A stretch of 64,000 nt of DNA from contig NZ_KB899277.1 of the NCBI RefSeq assembly GCF_000378145.1, positions 582,561 to 646,560 of the forward strand, read 5' to 3'. The notes under the pieces are model-generated. The model had not been told where the DNA came from and ran no database searches. It was given only the letters and a program-made list of their open reading frames with translations. The position numbers and the translations under genes were made by a program. Origin of the DNA: Saccharibacillus kuerlensis DSM 22868. GTDB taxonomy: Bacteria > Bacillota > Bacilli > Paenibacillales > Paenibacillaceae. This document shows, one piece after another, positions 16,560 to 25,445 of the stretch. Each line of letters starts with the position of its first letter. Within the stretch, counting starts at the first letter, position 1.

Positions 16560-17276
16560 TCAACGGCTCGGCGGCAGACCGGAATCGGCTTCCACTGCAG
16601 GTACTTTCATGCCGCGTGCCCAATAAAGCACTGGCGTTCCGGCAGCCGTAAGAATGAATTTGAAGATATACGTCGAAAGGAACAGCTGAATCCAGATGGA
16701 GAACCCTCCGTATTCAGGACCCGTGAATGCAATCGCGCAGAAAATCAGCGTATCGATAAAGGAACTGATCATGCCGCTTCCGTTGTTGCGAATCCACAGC
16801 TGATTGGCGGACGCAAAGCGGCGGCGAATCCGGGCATATAGATAGACGTCAAGAAGTTGACTGACCAGATAAGCGGTCAGACTTCCCAATGCCAGTCTAG
16901 GTAGCAGACCAAACAATTCGCTCATCGGCCCTTGGGCAAAATCGACTGCTGAAGGCTCGAAGCCCAGCACCATCTGCATAATGACTGTCGTCATAACAAG
17001 CATGAAGAATCCGAACCAGACTGCGCGGCGTGCCGCCTTAACACCGTAGCGTTCATTTAGCAGATCCGTCGTCATATAGATGCTGACGTACATTGCGTTG
17101 CCCAGCGTCATCGTGATGCCCAGCATCTCAATGGTTTTGGTTACTTGAATATTCGCGAGAACCGTAGCGACACCTACCCAGGCATACAGCCCTTTTTTGC
17201 CGAAAAATTTGAAACAGAGCAGGAAAAACGCAAAATTGACCAGGACGAAAAAAACGCCCCATGTGAAGTTAAACAA
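16560..17276 (-). CDS. yhhQ: Queuosine-precursor transporter (YhhQ/VUT family)
   Basis: A 238-residue inner-membrane protein of the YhhQ family with about six hydrophobic segments and the family blocks LNERYGVKAARRAVWFGF (~73-90) and GSGMISSFIDTLIF (~167-180). E. coli YhhQ takes up preQ0/preQ1, precursors of the tRNA base queuosine. The frame is open further upstream, but the start is placed at TTG 17276. AGGAGG lies seven bases before it, and the preQ1-type riboswitch overlaps that ribosome binding site, so the upstream bases are leader RNA. Riboswitch and family agree on the substrate class. Confidence 0.88.
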   Translation of the reverse strand: MFNFTWGVFFVLVNFAFFLLCFKFFGKKGLYAWVGVATVLANIQVTKTIEMLGITMTLGNAMYVSIYMTTDLLNERYGVKAARRAVWFGFFMLVMTTVIMQMVLGFEPSAVDFAQGPMSELFGLLPRLALGSLTAYLVSQLLDVYLYARIRRRFASANQLWIRNNGSGMISSFIDTLIFCAIAFTGPEYGGFSIWIQLFLSTYIFKFILTAAGTPVLYWARGMKVPAVEADSGLPPSR

Positions 17277-17285
17277 GTTGAATCC

Positions 17286-17323
17286 TCCTAGTTTTGGTAT
17301 CGCGGGATGGTTACGAACCGCGT
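17286..17323 (-). promoter_or_regulatory. PreQ1-I riboswitch
   Basis: On the minus strand the stem CGCGG/CCGCG (17322-17318 with 17305-17301) encloses a loop TTCGTAACCATC, close to the class I consensus. It is followed by an A-rich tail ATACCAAAACTAGG that folds back in the known pseudoknot. The tail runs into AGGAGG of the transporter gene, so ligand binding should hide the ribosome binding site. Confidence 0.8.
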
Positions 17324-17520
17324 TATGGAATAATAAGGTTCCCGAAGAGCAGAACAAAAAACCCCGCGCTCCTTTTGGAACCCGAAATCCCGTATCACTT
17401 TACCATAAGGACCGTATTTGCACCATCTTTTTTTGAAAAAGTGGTCCAGTAAAAAGATTATGGTACCTCTATGTTCTGTTCCCATGTTGATCATCTTCAT
17501 TGTCTTGGTTCATAAATAAC

Positions 17521-17547
17521 AAACAGACAGCCCGAAGGCTGTCTGTT
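17521..17547 (-). terminator. Terminator of the cystine transporter gene
   Basis: ACAGACAGCC and GGCTGTCTGT form a 10-bp stem with a CGAA-type tetraloop. On the minus strand TTTGTTATTT follows. Confidence 0.75.
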
Positions 17548-17601
17548 CATAGAGCAAACTTGTTTAAGGATTGCCCTTATCTACGGTTTCCAATCTTGCT
17601 A

Positions 17602-18996
17602 TTACGCGCGTGCCGCTTCCAGTTCCGGAGTATCCGGGGAATCGTACGTGTTTTTGTCGATCTCGCCCGTTACTTTGCCCGTTACGACACCGGCAAGCAT
17701 GGAATCGTTGACGTTCAATGCCGTACGACCCATATCGATCAGCGGTTCAACCGCAATCAGCAGCCCCGCGAGTGCGACTGGCAGGTTCATTGTGGAGAGT
17801 ACGATCAATGCTGCGAAAGTGGCTCCGCCGCCTACACCCGCTACCCCGAACGAACTGATAGCTACAACTGCGATCAACGTTACAATAAACGACAGGTTAA
17901 TCTCAACGCCTGCAGCAGGTGCAATCATAACTGCCAGCATAGCCGGGTAAATGCCTGCACAGCCGTTCTGACCGATTGTCGCCCCGAAGCTTGCGGACAG
18001 ATTGGCTACCCCTTCGGATACGCCGAGCTTCTTCGTCTGCGTCTCGATATTCAGCGGAATTGTCGCTGCGCTTGAACGCGAAGTGAAGGCGAAGATGAGT
18101 GTTGAGACGACTTTTTTCAAATATGTCACTGGGTTCATGCCGAACAGCAGCAGAATGATCAGGTGAATCACGAACATGACGATCAGCGCCACGTACGAAG
18201 CCGCTACGAATTCAGCCAGTCTAGCGATTCCTCCCGGATCGGTCGTCGCCATCATTTTGGCAATCAGCGCCAGGATGCCGTAAGGAGTCAGACGCAGAAT
18301 CAGCGTTACGATCCGCATAACTACCCCGTGCACAGCATTGATCATGCCGCGGAACGTTTCCGCCTGCTGCGCATTCTTCCGATCCAAGCCCAGTACAGCG
18401 AGACCGATAAAGGCCGAGAAAATAACTACAGCCAGCGTCGACGAAGGACGGGCTCCTGTCATATCCTCAAATGGGTTAGCCGGGATGAATGACAAGATTT
18501 GATCCGGCAGCGAGAGACCCTCGACATCGCCGAGCCTCGATTCCAGCGCTTGTCCGCGCGCTTCCTCCGCTTCTCCGCTCAGCAGATCGCTTGCGTTGAG
18601 ACCAAATGTCATCGCCGACGCAATGCCGACTACCGCGGCGATCGCCGTCGTCAGAACAAGCGTAATCAGGATCGAAGCGCTGATCTTGCCGAGCTTCTTG
18701 CCCCCCTTGATGTTCATGATCGCGGTAATGATCGATACCATAACAAGCGGAATAACAATCATCTGCAGCAGTCGAACATAACCGCCGCCAAGCAGATTGT
18801 ACCAATCCATCGACCGCGAGACGACTTCCGAATCGGCCGAGTAGATCCACTGAAGTGCACCGCCAAGAATGATTCCGAGTCCAAGCGCGGTAAACACCCG
18901 TTTGCTGAACGAGACATGGCGCTTTTGCATGATGTACAGCAGCACGGCCAGTCCAGCCAGAACAGCTATGTTCAAAATAACGAAAAAGGTTTCCAT
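17602..18996 (-). CDS. tcyP: L-cystine / dicarboxylate:cation symporter (TcyP type)
   Basis: A 464-residue membrane symporter of the DAACS family. It shows LLQMIVIPLVMVSIITAI (~70-87), the serine-rich hairpin TSRSSAATIPLNIE (~307-320), and ASFGATIGQNGCAGIYPAML and NVNDSMLAGVVTGK for substrate and Na+ binding. Length and motifs are closest to B. subtilis TcyP, a sodium-coupled cystine importer; a C4-dicarboxylate or glutamate substrate is the alternative. An in-frame ATG exists further upstream, but ATG 18996 has AGAGAGGG at the right distance and gives the usual family length. The leader contains GGAATAATG, also found before cysT, hinting at joint sulfur control (inference). Confidence 0.82.
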   Translation of the reverse strand: METFFVILNIAVLAGLAVLLYIMQKRHVSFSKRVFTALGLGIILGGALQWIYSADSEVVSRSMDWYNLLGGGYVRLLQMIVIPLVMVSIITAIMNIKGGKKLGKISASILITLVLTTAIAAVVGIASAMTFGLNASDLLSGEAEEARGQALESRLGDVEGLSLPDQILSFIPANPFEDMTGARPSSTLAVVIFSAFIGLAVLGLDRKNAQQAETFRGMINAVHGVVMRIVTLILRLTPYGILALIAKMMATTDPGGIARLAEFVAASYVALIVMFVIHLIILLLFGMNPVTYLKKVVSTLIFAFTSRSSAATIPLNIETQTKKLGVSEGVANLSASFGATIGQNGCAGIYPAMLAVMIAPAAGVEINLSFIVTLIAVVAISSFGVAGVGGGATFAALIVLSTMNLPVALAGLLIAVEPLIDMGRTALNVNDSMLAGVVTGKVTGEIDKNTYDSPDTPELEAARA

Positions 18997-19086
18997 AATC
19001 CAATCCCTCTCTATGTATATATTGGTGATTTGAACAGTACCAATCTGTTCTTCCTTATGAAATCTTAAATCTGCCATTCATAATAA

Positions 19087-19095
19087 CATTATTCC
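19087..19095 (-). promoter_or_regulatory. GGAATAATG motif in the tcyP leader region
   Basis: The same nine bases occur, in the same orientation, upstream of cysT at 41946-41954. Both genes import sulfur compounds. GGAAT-centred sites resemble those of the cysteine regulator CymR, but this is inference. Confidence 0.3.
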
Positions 19096-19188
19096 GATCA
19101 TTTCGGTAGACTTTTTACAGACCTATTTTTATAGATAAGAGAAAAGAAAGAAAATATTCGGAAGTTGCAAAAAAAGCTTACATAAATC

Positions 19189-19315
19189 TGGTCAAAATTG
19201 TCTATTTACATGTATGATATGAGACAGCAAGCAAGACTTTGGGAGGTATATTTAAATAAATTAGACCTTTTGATCCAGTTTTTCTGTATTATTTCTGGAT
19301 TTAGTCGAAGTCTTG
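19189..19315 (+). promoter_or_regulatory. Probable promoter and folded 5' leader of the chemoreceptor gene
   Basis: TGGTCA (19189) and TATGAT (19213) are spaced by 18 bases. Just after the expected start, CAAGACTT (19232-19239) pairs with AAGTCTTG (19308-19315), and inside it ATCCAG pairs with CTGGAT (19273-19278, 19295-19300). A GGGAGG without a following start codon lies in the outer loop. Confidence 0.35.
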
Positions 19316-19416
19316 TTCGTTTACTATCTATGTCGGCTGACGATCTATAGGGCTTTGAACTTAGCTGCCTTGTTCAAGATACGTCTGCCATTCACAACAA
19401 AGGGGGAGCTTTACCT

Positions 19417-21105
19417 ATGCTAAATCGTTCAATCAGCCATAAAATTATTGCCTTGTCGGGAGCGATCATTCTGGTAGTAAGCCTGCTGTTGTGCGGCAGT
19501 TTTTTCTTCATATTCAATAATACCCTGCACAGCCGAATTATACCGGAATTCAGCAAAACGCTTGACCTGAGCGTTACGGAGATTCAGCGCAGTGTTAATC
19601 CAATCGAGGCCAGTATGGCAGCCAAAGCCAATGCAGGCGCTTCGATGAAACTCCAAACCTACTTAAACGAAGCTGCTTCCGAATTCCGACTTGAAAACGT
19701 TTATATCCTCAATATTCAAGATAATGAAGCAACCGCTGCGCTCGTCAGCCAAGGTTCCGAAATTAAAGTCGGAGACAAGCTGCCAGCAACCGTACATATG
19801 CAGCAGGCGTTGAAGACTCCTACGGAGACCATCGTCACTCCGCTTATTCAGAGCGGCGGTAATGCCCAACTTCAAGGCTATCATGCGATTTCCGGGAGTA
19901 CATTGATTATAGGCGGCACACTGGATGCCGACTTCGTCACGCAGGTTACCCAAAGTATTCTGTGGACAAGCATCGGCATTACAGCCGCTGTCGTCATCTT
20001 GGGTGCACTTGTTGCCGCAGCTGTCAGCCGCCGGATGACCAAGCCGCTCGGCCGTCTGGTCAAGCATGCCCGCCTGGTTGCCGAAGGTGATCTTCAAAAG
20101 AACATTGAAGTAAAAGGACGCGATGAAATCGCACAGCTGGCTTCCGCGTTTCAACAGATGACAGTCAACCTCCGGAGTATGATCGGCCAGGTACTTGAAG
20201 CTGCAGACCGTGTCAAAAGCGACTCTGTCGAATTGTCTCGAGGCATCGGCCTTCTGTATGAAATCGGCGGACAATCTTCTTCTTCGGCTGTGCAGATCGC
20301 AGAAAGCAGCGAAACGGTTGCTACTAGCACTGCCGAGAATGCCAAAGCCATGGAAGAAATCAGCAGAGGCATTCAGCACATCGCCGAATCCACTGCCGAA
20401 GTTAACGAACAGATTGCTCGAGCTTCCAAAGAAGCAGTATCCGGCAATGCACTGGCCCATCAAGCTGTCGAACAGATGAACCGTGTGCAGGAAACTACCG
20501 TGCAGGCCCGTGCCTATATTGAAACGATGGGCTCGAGTTCGGACGAAATCACGCAGGTACTGCAGGCGATCACAAGCATCTCCAAGCAGATTCAAATGCT
20601 TTCCCTTAATGCTTCGATCGAAGCCGCACGAGCAGGCGAGCATGGCAAAGGGTTTGCTGTGGTAGCGGACGAAGTACGCAAGTTGTCCGATCAATCACGT
20701 CAGGCAACCGGACAAATTGAACAGTCGCTTGAGGCTCTGCGCGAAAATTCGACCCGCTCTGTCGAAGCGATCGGCTCGGTACATACCGAGATCATGTCCG
20801 GTGCGGAAGCGGTGCGCAGCGCCGGCAGCGCGTTCGACGAGCTGGTTAACCTGATGCAGCAGTTCAATCAATCCGTTCAGGAAGTATCTTCTTCCACCGA
20901 ACAAGTCTCTGCCAGCAGCCAGCAGGTCAGCGCGTCGGTCGAAGAAACGGCCCGCATTACAGAGCATGTACAGGAACGTGTACAGGAAGTATCCGCAGGC
21001 AGCGCGCAGCAGTTGAAAGAAATGGAGTCATATGCCCACACTGTAGGCGAACTCAGCCGCCAAGCCGACGAGCTGGAAGAAACGGTACGCCGCTTCAAGA
21101 TCTGA
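19417..21105 (+). CDS. Methyl-accepting chemotaxis protein
   Basis: A 562-residue chemoreceptor: transmembrane segment 1 (~9-33), an extracellular sensor of ~150 residues, transmembrane segment 2 (~182-206), a HAMP domain (~207-260, with [22 protein letters not shown]) and a long coiled-coil signalling domain. The conserved tip is [29 protein letters not shown] (~393-421). The sensor has a Cache-like pattern but no ligand motif I can name. GGGGGA precedes the ATG. It senses a small molecule outside and sets CheA activity and so flagellar bias. It is a lone gene with a folded leader. Confidence 0.93.
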   Translation: MLNRSISHKIIALSGAIILVVSLLLCGSFFFIFNNTLHSRIIPEFSKTLDLSVTEIQRSVNPIEASMAAKANAGASMKLQTYLNEAASEFRLENVYILNIQDNEATAALVSQGSEIKVGDKLPATVHMQQALKTPTETIVTPLIQSGGNAQLQGYHAISGSTLIIGGTLDADFVTQVTQSILWTSIGITAAVVILGALVAAAVSRRMTKPLGRLVKHARLVAEGDLQKNIEVKGRDEIAQLASAFQQMTVNLRSMIGQVLEAADRVKSDSVELSRGIGLLYEIGGQSSSSAVQIAESSETVATSTAENAKAMEEISRGIQHIAESTAEVNEQIARASKEAVSGNALAHQAVEQMNRVQETTVQARAYIETMGSSSDEITQVLQAITSISKQIQMLSLNASIEAARAGEHGKGFAVVADEVRKLSDQSRQATGQIEQSLEALRENSTRSVEAIGSVHTEIMSGAEAVRSAGSAFDELVNLMQQFNQSVQEVSSSTEQVSASSQQVSASVEETARITEHVQERVQEVSAGSAQQLKEMESYAHTVGELSRQADELEETVRRFKI

Positions 21106-21112
21106 GCCGTCT

Positions 21113-21136
21113 CTGGAATAGGGATCCTTATTCCAG
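21113..21136 (+). terminator. Stem-loop after the chemoreceptor gene
   Basis: CTGGAATA (21113-21120) pairs with TATTCCAG (21129-21136). There is no T-tract, so termination is uncertain. Confidence 0.4.
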
Positions 21137-21300
21137 CAGATTGACTAGGGCGTGTAGGCAAACTCATCAACTTTTTCGAATAAAAGATTTCTTCAACGCC
21201 CAGCTCCGGTTTTCCCATTTAATTAAAGCGTTGAACGTAAAATACGAAGTCGATTATTGGTTCGCGTACACGCCGTAATGAGACGCATCCAACAAGAAAT

Positions 21301-21397
21301 GATGAATAAGATGCGTCTAATTAAGAAGCGATTAATAAGATTCGATTAATAAGAAACGACTAATAAGGTGTATCTAATAAGATTTCATCAATAAGAC
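21301..21397. repeat. Degenerate tandem repeat, 14-16 bp unit
   Basis: About six units built on (C/G)A(T/C)TAATAAGA. The clearest neighbours are GATTAATAAGATTC and GATTAATAAGAAAC, followed by more diverged copies. Confidence 0.6.
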
Positions 21398-21410
21398 TCA
21401 ACGTAAAGCC

Positions 21411-21599
21411 CAATAAGTGCTTATATGCAATTAATTTCCGCAAAAGTTCGCCAAATCGTCCAATAAGTGCACAGGTGCAACTATTTAACAGGGAATACGG
21501 TTAGAGACGCAAAAAAGCTGAAATAAGTGTATGGAAGCACTTATTTCAGCGAAATTTAAAAATTCGAGAAAAATAAGTGTACATGTGCACTTATTTTTC
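21411..21599. repeat. Array of four AATAAGTG...CACTTATT palindromes
   Basis: Units start at 21412, 21462, 21522 and 21572 (spacing 50, 60, 50). Copies 3 (21517-21550, 13-bp perfect stem) and 4 (21568-21599, 12-bp perfect stem) are intact hairpins; copies 1 and 2 are imperfect. The same family recurs at 63583-63658, again with 50-bp spacing. Confidence 0.8.
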
Positions 21600-21704
21600 T
21601 TTCTTCTTTTTTTCTTTTTTCTTTCTTCTTTCTTACACCTTCAATAGACTCATCCGAAGACCCTCGCGAGTCTCTTTCTCATACTTTTAATATTCTTTTA
21701 GGAC

Positions 21705-21843
21705 GTGTACGTAAAATTCAAGTGTGCTCTCAAATCCGTTAAAGGATACGAAATGCTCTCCCAATTAGTTCTGGAAAATTGCGAAACAGCGAGCATGATT
21801 AAAGCTTTTTTGGCGCTGATCTTGATTGGGATCTGGCTTAAAT
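21705..21843 (+). pseudogene. Possible C-terminal remnant of a DDE transposase (IS4-like)
   Basis: One frame reads openly into TAG as FKCALKSVKGYEMLSQLVLE and then ENCETASMIKAFLALILIGI. This recalls the K-rich helix and final hydrophobic helix at the end of IS4-type transposases. There is no start or catalytic region. Recognition is by pattern only. Confidence 0.3.
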
Positions 21844-21866
21844 AGGGTTCCGTACAGGCCTTAACC

Positions 21867-21900
21867 AAACAGACCGGGGATTTATTTCCCCGGTCTGTTT
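21867..21900 (-). terminator. Terminator of the btuFCD operon
   Basis: A perfect 14-bp stem (AAACAGACCGGGGA with its complement) and a 6-nt loop. On the minus strand the right arm ends in GTTTGG. Confidence 0.8.
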
Positions 21901-21916
21901 CGCTCTTCACAGATTT

Positions 21917-23038
21917 CTATTTTCCGCTGTCAGTGCTTCGCCGTTCCCCTGCTCGGAACAGCAGCTGCGGTGCGCCGATCTCTTCGCGCCGCACAATGAC
22001 AGGCGGTGCGACGCCATATAGAGCGCCGACCCTGCCGGGCGTCAGCACAGTCTCCGGCGTTCCTTCCGCTTCGCACTGTCCTTCACGCAGCAAGAGCAGC
22101 TGCTGCGCATACTGGGCAGCCAAATTGAGGTCGTGCAGCACGGCTACGACAGTCAGTCCTTCTTCTGCGTGCCACTCCCGCACCAGCTCCATCACATCAA
22201 GCTGATAGTAAACATCAAGATAAGCTGTCGGCTCGTCCAGCAGCAGAATTCCCGGCTGCTGGGCCATCACCTGGCCGAGCGCAGCACGCTGCCGCTGACC
22301 GCCGCTGAGTTCATCCAGGCGGCGCGGCAGCAGCACCGTCAGCTCCAGCCGCCCGGCGATGCGGGCAAGCAGCTCTTCCGCGGCTGCCGGATTCTGCTCG
22401 CGGCCGAAGCGGTCACGGTACGGGAAGCGCCCCATCTCCAGCGCATCCCGTACCGTAATGCCGAGCGGCGGCAGACCTTCCTGCGGCAGCACAGCCAGCC
22501 GACGGGCCAGTTCGCGGCGGCTGTAATCCGCCAGAGGACGTCCGTCCAGCCTGACTTCGCCGGCCGATGGACGTTCCGAACCAGAGACCAGCCCCAGCAG
22601 GCTGGATTTGCCGCTGCCGTTGGGCCCGAGCACGGCCCAGAATTCGCCGCGGCGCACAGTCCAGTTCAGCGGCTGAACAGCCTGGACCTCATCGTACGTG
22701 CAGGCAGCGCCGATGAGCTGGATTGCAGGCGGCGCAGCCTCATTCGCTGCCCGCGATCCTTCGGCGGACCAAGCGTCAGCTGCGCTCTCACTGCCTAAAT
22801 CCCCTGTCTGTTGGCTCACCTTCCCGGTCTTCCTAGCTGGATCTCCAATCCGCCAGCCCTTCTTCCGAACCTGTTCGGACGGGTCCCCTATCTGCCAGCT
22901 CTTCTGCTGAAGCTGTCCGGACGGATCTCCGATCCACTGATTTGTCTCCTTAAGCCCAGACTGCCTGTTCGTTCCTGCAGGTCTGCCTTTCCCTTCCTGA
23001 GCATGACGTTCCCTTCTCCACCAATCCGGAAGTTTCAC
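21917..23038 (-). CDS. btuD: Cobalamin-type ABC transporter ATP-binding protein with a repeat-bearing N terminus
   Basis: A 373-residue ATPase of the FecE/BtuD class. Walker A GPNGSGKS (~138-145), Q-loop LPQEGLPPLG, signature LSGGQRQRAAL, Walker B ILLLDEPTAYLD and switch histidine VLHDLN are all present. The start is GTG 23038, overlapping the permease stop by four bases. The frame is open much further upstream, but only inside the permease gene. Unusual are the ~105 residues before the ATPase fold. They are hydrophilic and carry a tandem repeat of exactly 14 residues built on W-x-I-G-D-P (IGDP at ~36, 50, 64; decayed TGDL at ~78). It would drive B12 uptake with the next two genes; the riboswitch supports that substrate. 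Confidence 0.85.
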   Translation of the reverse strand: MKLPDWWRRERHAQEGKGRPAGTNRQSGLKETNQWIGDPSGQLQQKSWQIGDPSEQVRKKGWRIGDPARKTGKVSQQTGDLGSESAADAWSAEGSRAANEAAPPAIQLIGAACTYDEVQAVQPLNWTVRRGEFWAVLGPNGSGKSSLLGLVSGSERPSAGEVRLDGRPLADYSRRELARRLAVLPQEGLPPLGITVRDALEMGRFPYRDRFGREQNPAAAEELLARIAGRLELTVLLPRRLDELSGGQRQRAALGQVMAQQPGILLLDEPTAYLDVYYQLDVMELVREWHAEEGLTVVAVLHDLNLAAQYAQQLLLLREGQCEAEGTPETVLTPGRVGALYGVAPPVIVRREEIGAPQLLFRAGERRSTDSGK

Positions 23039-24078
23039 CCCATCTCCCCCTTCCCCCGCTTGCTCCGCTGCAGCAGCATGGCGAAGAACGGAGCTCCGGC
23101 AAAGGCCGTTACGACACCAAGCGGAATTTCCGTTCCTCCAAACAATGACCGGGCCAACGTATCGGCCCACATCAGGAACAGAGCGCCGCCCAGGGCAGAC
23201 AGCGGTACAAGCAGCCGATAATCCGGACCTGCAATCAGACGAATCATATGCGGAACGACAAGGCCTACGAAGCCAATGACGCCGGATACTGATACGGCGG
23301 CGGCTGTGACCAGCGTGGCAACGAGCAGAACAGTGGTCTTCGTCCGTTCCGTATTCAGACCGAGATGCCCGGCTCGCCGCTCGCCAAGCGCAAACAAATT
23401 CATCGCTCCGGCGTTTGCCCAGAGAAACATTCCGCCAAGCAGTACGTAAGGCAGCAGTATCCCGGAGTAACTCCATCCCCGGAGATTCAGGCTGCCCATT
23501 GTCCAATACAAAATTTCATTGACCGGCCGGTCCGACATCGCCGACAGGAAAGTAACTGCCGCTCCAAGAAATGACTGCATGACGACCCCAGCCAGCAGCA
23601 GTCCGTGAACCGGAAGCTTGCCCCGATCCTTTGCCAGCGCCAGCACGGCAAACAGCGTCAGCGCGCCTGTGACAAATGCCGTCAGCGGCAGGGTCCACTG
23701 TCCGATCCAGGCGGTACGCAGTCCAAAGAAAATGATCAGCGCCGCACCCAGCGAAGAGCCTGACGATACGCCAAGCGTAAACGGGTCGGCGAGCGGATTG
23801 CGCAGCACGCCCTGGAATGCCGCTCCGGCCACCGCCAACGCCGCACCGACCAATGCGGCGAGCGCAATGCGCGGCAGCCGAACTTTCCATACGATCTGCG
23901 CCGCCGAATCTTCCCAGACTTGTGGAAACCAGCGGCCGATTCCCGGCAGCTCATGCAGCAGAATGGCCGCGATTCGGCCCGCTGGCAGTTCGACGGATCC
24001 AATTCTGAGCGTCAGAACAAGGCTGACCAGAATCAGCAGCACAAATACCGCTCCGTATCCGCCCAGCCTGCGGATCAT
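23035..24078 (-). CDS. btuC: Cobalamin-type ABC transporter permease (FecCD/BtuC family)
   Basis: A 347-residue permease with about ten membrane segments. Family blocks are VRLPRIALAALVGAALAVAGAAFQGVLRNPLADPFTLGVSSGSSLGA (~66-112) and GVIGFVGLVVPHMIRLIAGPDY (~259-280). Its stop overlaps the ATPase start (GTGA) and its start overlaps the end of the binding-protein gene, so the three genes are translated as a unit. The family carries ferric siderophores or vitamin B12; the cobalamin riboswitch at the head of the operon points to B12 or cobinamide. Confidence 0.88.
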   Translation of the reverse strand: MIRRLGGYGAVFVLLILVSLVLTLRIGSVELPAGRIAAILLHELPGIGRWFPQVWEDSAAQIVWKVRLPRIALAALVGAALAVAGAAFQGVLRNPLADPFTLGVSSGSSLGAALIIFFGLRTAWIGQWTLPLTAFVTGALTLFAVLALAKDRGKLPVHGLLLAGVVMQSFLGAAVTFLSAMSDRPVNEILYWTMGSLNLRGWSYSGILLPYVLLGGMFLWANAGAMNLFALGERRAGHLGLNTERTKTTVLLVATLVTAAAVSVSGVIGFVGLVVPHMIRLIAGPDYRLLVPLSALGGALFLMWADTLARSLFGGTEIPLGVVTAFAGAPFFAMLLQRSKRGKGEMG

Positions 24079-25220
24079 TGCAGCTTGTCCGGATAGATTG
24101 CGTTAAAGACTTCGATCAGCCCTTCCGTCAATCGAGGACCCGGTCGACTGACCAGATTGTCATCGATTGCAAACAGCTGATCATTCTTCACCGCTTTAAT
24201 ACCGTTCCAGCCGCTGCGCGCCTTGATATCTTTTGGATCAACAGACATTTTACTGTAAAGGATAACATCCGGATTCGTCCGAATAATCGTTTCCGCATCC
24301 ACTTCGCTCCAGCCTGTGGTTGCAGCTGCCGCATTAATTGCGCCCGACGTTCCGATCAGCTCGTCCATAAATTCGCCCTTCCCAACGGTCCACCCCGGTG
24401 AGAATTCCAGATAAACGGTCTTTCGGTCTTTTTCGTCAATTGAAGCGGCAGCACTGCGCACCTTCTCGATATCCGCCCGCATCTTGTCGGTTACCTCTTT
24501 CGCTTCGGCCTGATGATCGGTAATCTCTCCGTAGACCGAAATATTGTTCATAACATCTTCTAATGTATCCGGATTGAACTTGAACACCCGCAGGCCGAGC
24601 CCCCTCAGCGAATCGATCGTTGCATCGTCTGTCAGATCGGCAGCAAATACAATATCCGGCTGAGCCGTTAGAATTGCTTCAGTATTCAGTTCATAACCGC
24701 CCATTTTCGGCTTGGATTTGGCTTCTTCCGGATAATCGTCGTTGTCGGAAACGCCTACAATCTGCTCGCCGAGTCCCAATGCAAACAGCGCCTCAGTCTC
24801 CGACGGCGCAAGCGATACAATCTTGGACGGAGCGGCTTCAAACGTTATTTCCGTACCGGTGGCGTCGGTCAGCGTCAGCGGATATACGGTGGCTGCGGTT
24901 TCGTCTGCCGTATCTGTCGTACCGGAAACTTTTGCATCATCGGATGCTTCAGGTGTGCCGGGAGCTTCGGTCGACGACTGACTGGCAGTCTGAGTCTCGG
25001 AAGCTGTTGGCTGTGGAGCTTCCGCTGTCTCATTTTGCCCGCATGCCGCAAGGCCCAGAGCCAGCAAAAGCGCCGTCGATCCGGTCAGCAGCGATCTGCC
25101 TATTTGAGAAGTCCTAATCTGTTCGAACAGTCCCTGTTCATCATTTCCAAATACACGGATCTGTTTTCTCTCCGTCTGTCTGCTGTTCTTTTTGCAATTG
25201 GTATTCTTGGCTGTTCCCAT
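24075..25220 (-). CDS. btuF: Cobalamin-type ABC transporter substrate-binding lipoprotein (BtuF-like)
   Basis: A 381-residue class III binding protein. After the lipobox LAAC (Cys ~60) comes a Thr/Glu/Ala-rich linker and the fold PSKIVSLAPSETEALFALGLGEQIVGVSD (~132-160) with AQPDIVFAADLTDDA. The ATG at 25220 has AAGGGGGA upstream, and no in-frame ATG lies nearer the signal peptide. The protein therefore has about 38 charged residues ahead of the hydrophobic segment, which is atypical; a non-ATG start could remove it. It is first in btuF-btuC-btuD and lies 80 bases after the riboswitch terminator. Anchored outside, it would deliver B12 to the permease. Confidence 0.85.
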   Translation of the reverse strand: MGTAKNTNCKKNSRQTERKQIRVFGNDEQGLFEQIRTSQIGRSLLTGSTALLLALGLAACGQNETAEAPQPTASETQTASQSSTEAPGTPEASDDAKVSGTTDTADETAATVYPLTLTDATGTEITFEAAPSKIVSLAPSETEALFALGLGEQIVGVSDNDDYPEEAKSKPKMGGYELNTEAILTAQPDIVFAADLTDDATIDSLRGLGLRVFKFNPDTLEDVMNNISVYGEITDHQAEAKEVTDKMRADIEKVRSAAASIDEKDRKTVYLEFSPGWTVGKGEFMDELIGTSGAINAAAATTGWSEVDAETIIRTNPDVILYSKMSVDPKDIKARSGWNGIKAVKNDQLFAIDDNLVSRPGPRLTEGLIEVFNAIYPDKLQ

Positions 25221-25300
25221 CGTTTTTTCCCCCTTGGTTCAAGTCCGAGCCGTACAGTTCTGCCTCACCTCTGACTTCCGAGCTGTTCGGAAAGACAAAA

Positions 25301-25338
25301 CAAAAAGCCCTCTCCGGGCCGTACGCGGAAAGGGTTTG
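25301..25338 (-). terminator. Riboswitch-controlled terminator upstream of btuF
   Basis: CCCTTTCCG and CGGAGAGGG pair (one G-U) and are followed on the minus strand by CTTTTTG. It lies between the B12 aptamer and btuF, so control is probably by premature termination. Confidence 0.8.
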
Positions 25339-25445
25339 TTCGGGACGCACGCCAACAGAAGCCCGCCCCAGACTTAAAAAGGACGGACCGCATATCGGCG
25401 TACGTACTGTGAACGCTCTTTCCTCGAAGAACGGGACCAGCATCG

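Larger units (their letters stand above)
18997..19416. other. Divergent intergenic region between tcyP and the chemoreceptor
   Basis: AT-rich. It holds the GGAATAATG motif on the tcyP side and a probable promoter with a folded leader on the chemoreceptor side. No gene was found. Confidence 0.6.
21106..21916. other. Gene-poor, repeat-rich intergenic region
   Basis: It holds, in order: a hairpin after the chemoreceptor, a segment bounded by loosely inverted ends (21147-21166 and 21257-21276), degenerate tandem repeats (21301-21397), four palindromes (21411-21599), a pyrimidine tract (21597-21637), a possible transposase remnant and the btuD terminator. No intact gene was recognised. Confidence 0.7.

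Noticed and set aside
21411..21599. CRISPR array
   Set aside because: Units are self-complementary and diverged, intervals are only ~23 bp and partly alike, and no cas genes are present.
23039..23506. Upstream extension of the BtuD-like frame
   Set aside because: It lies inside the permease gene in another frame; the extension is Arg/Cys-rich without family match, and GTG 23038 has the expected stop-start overlap.
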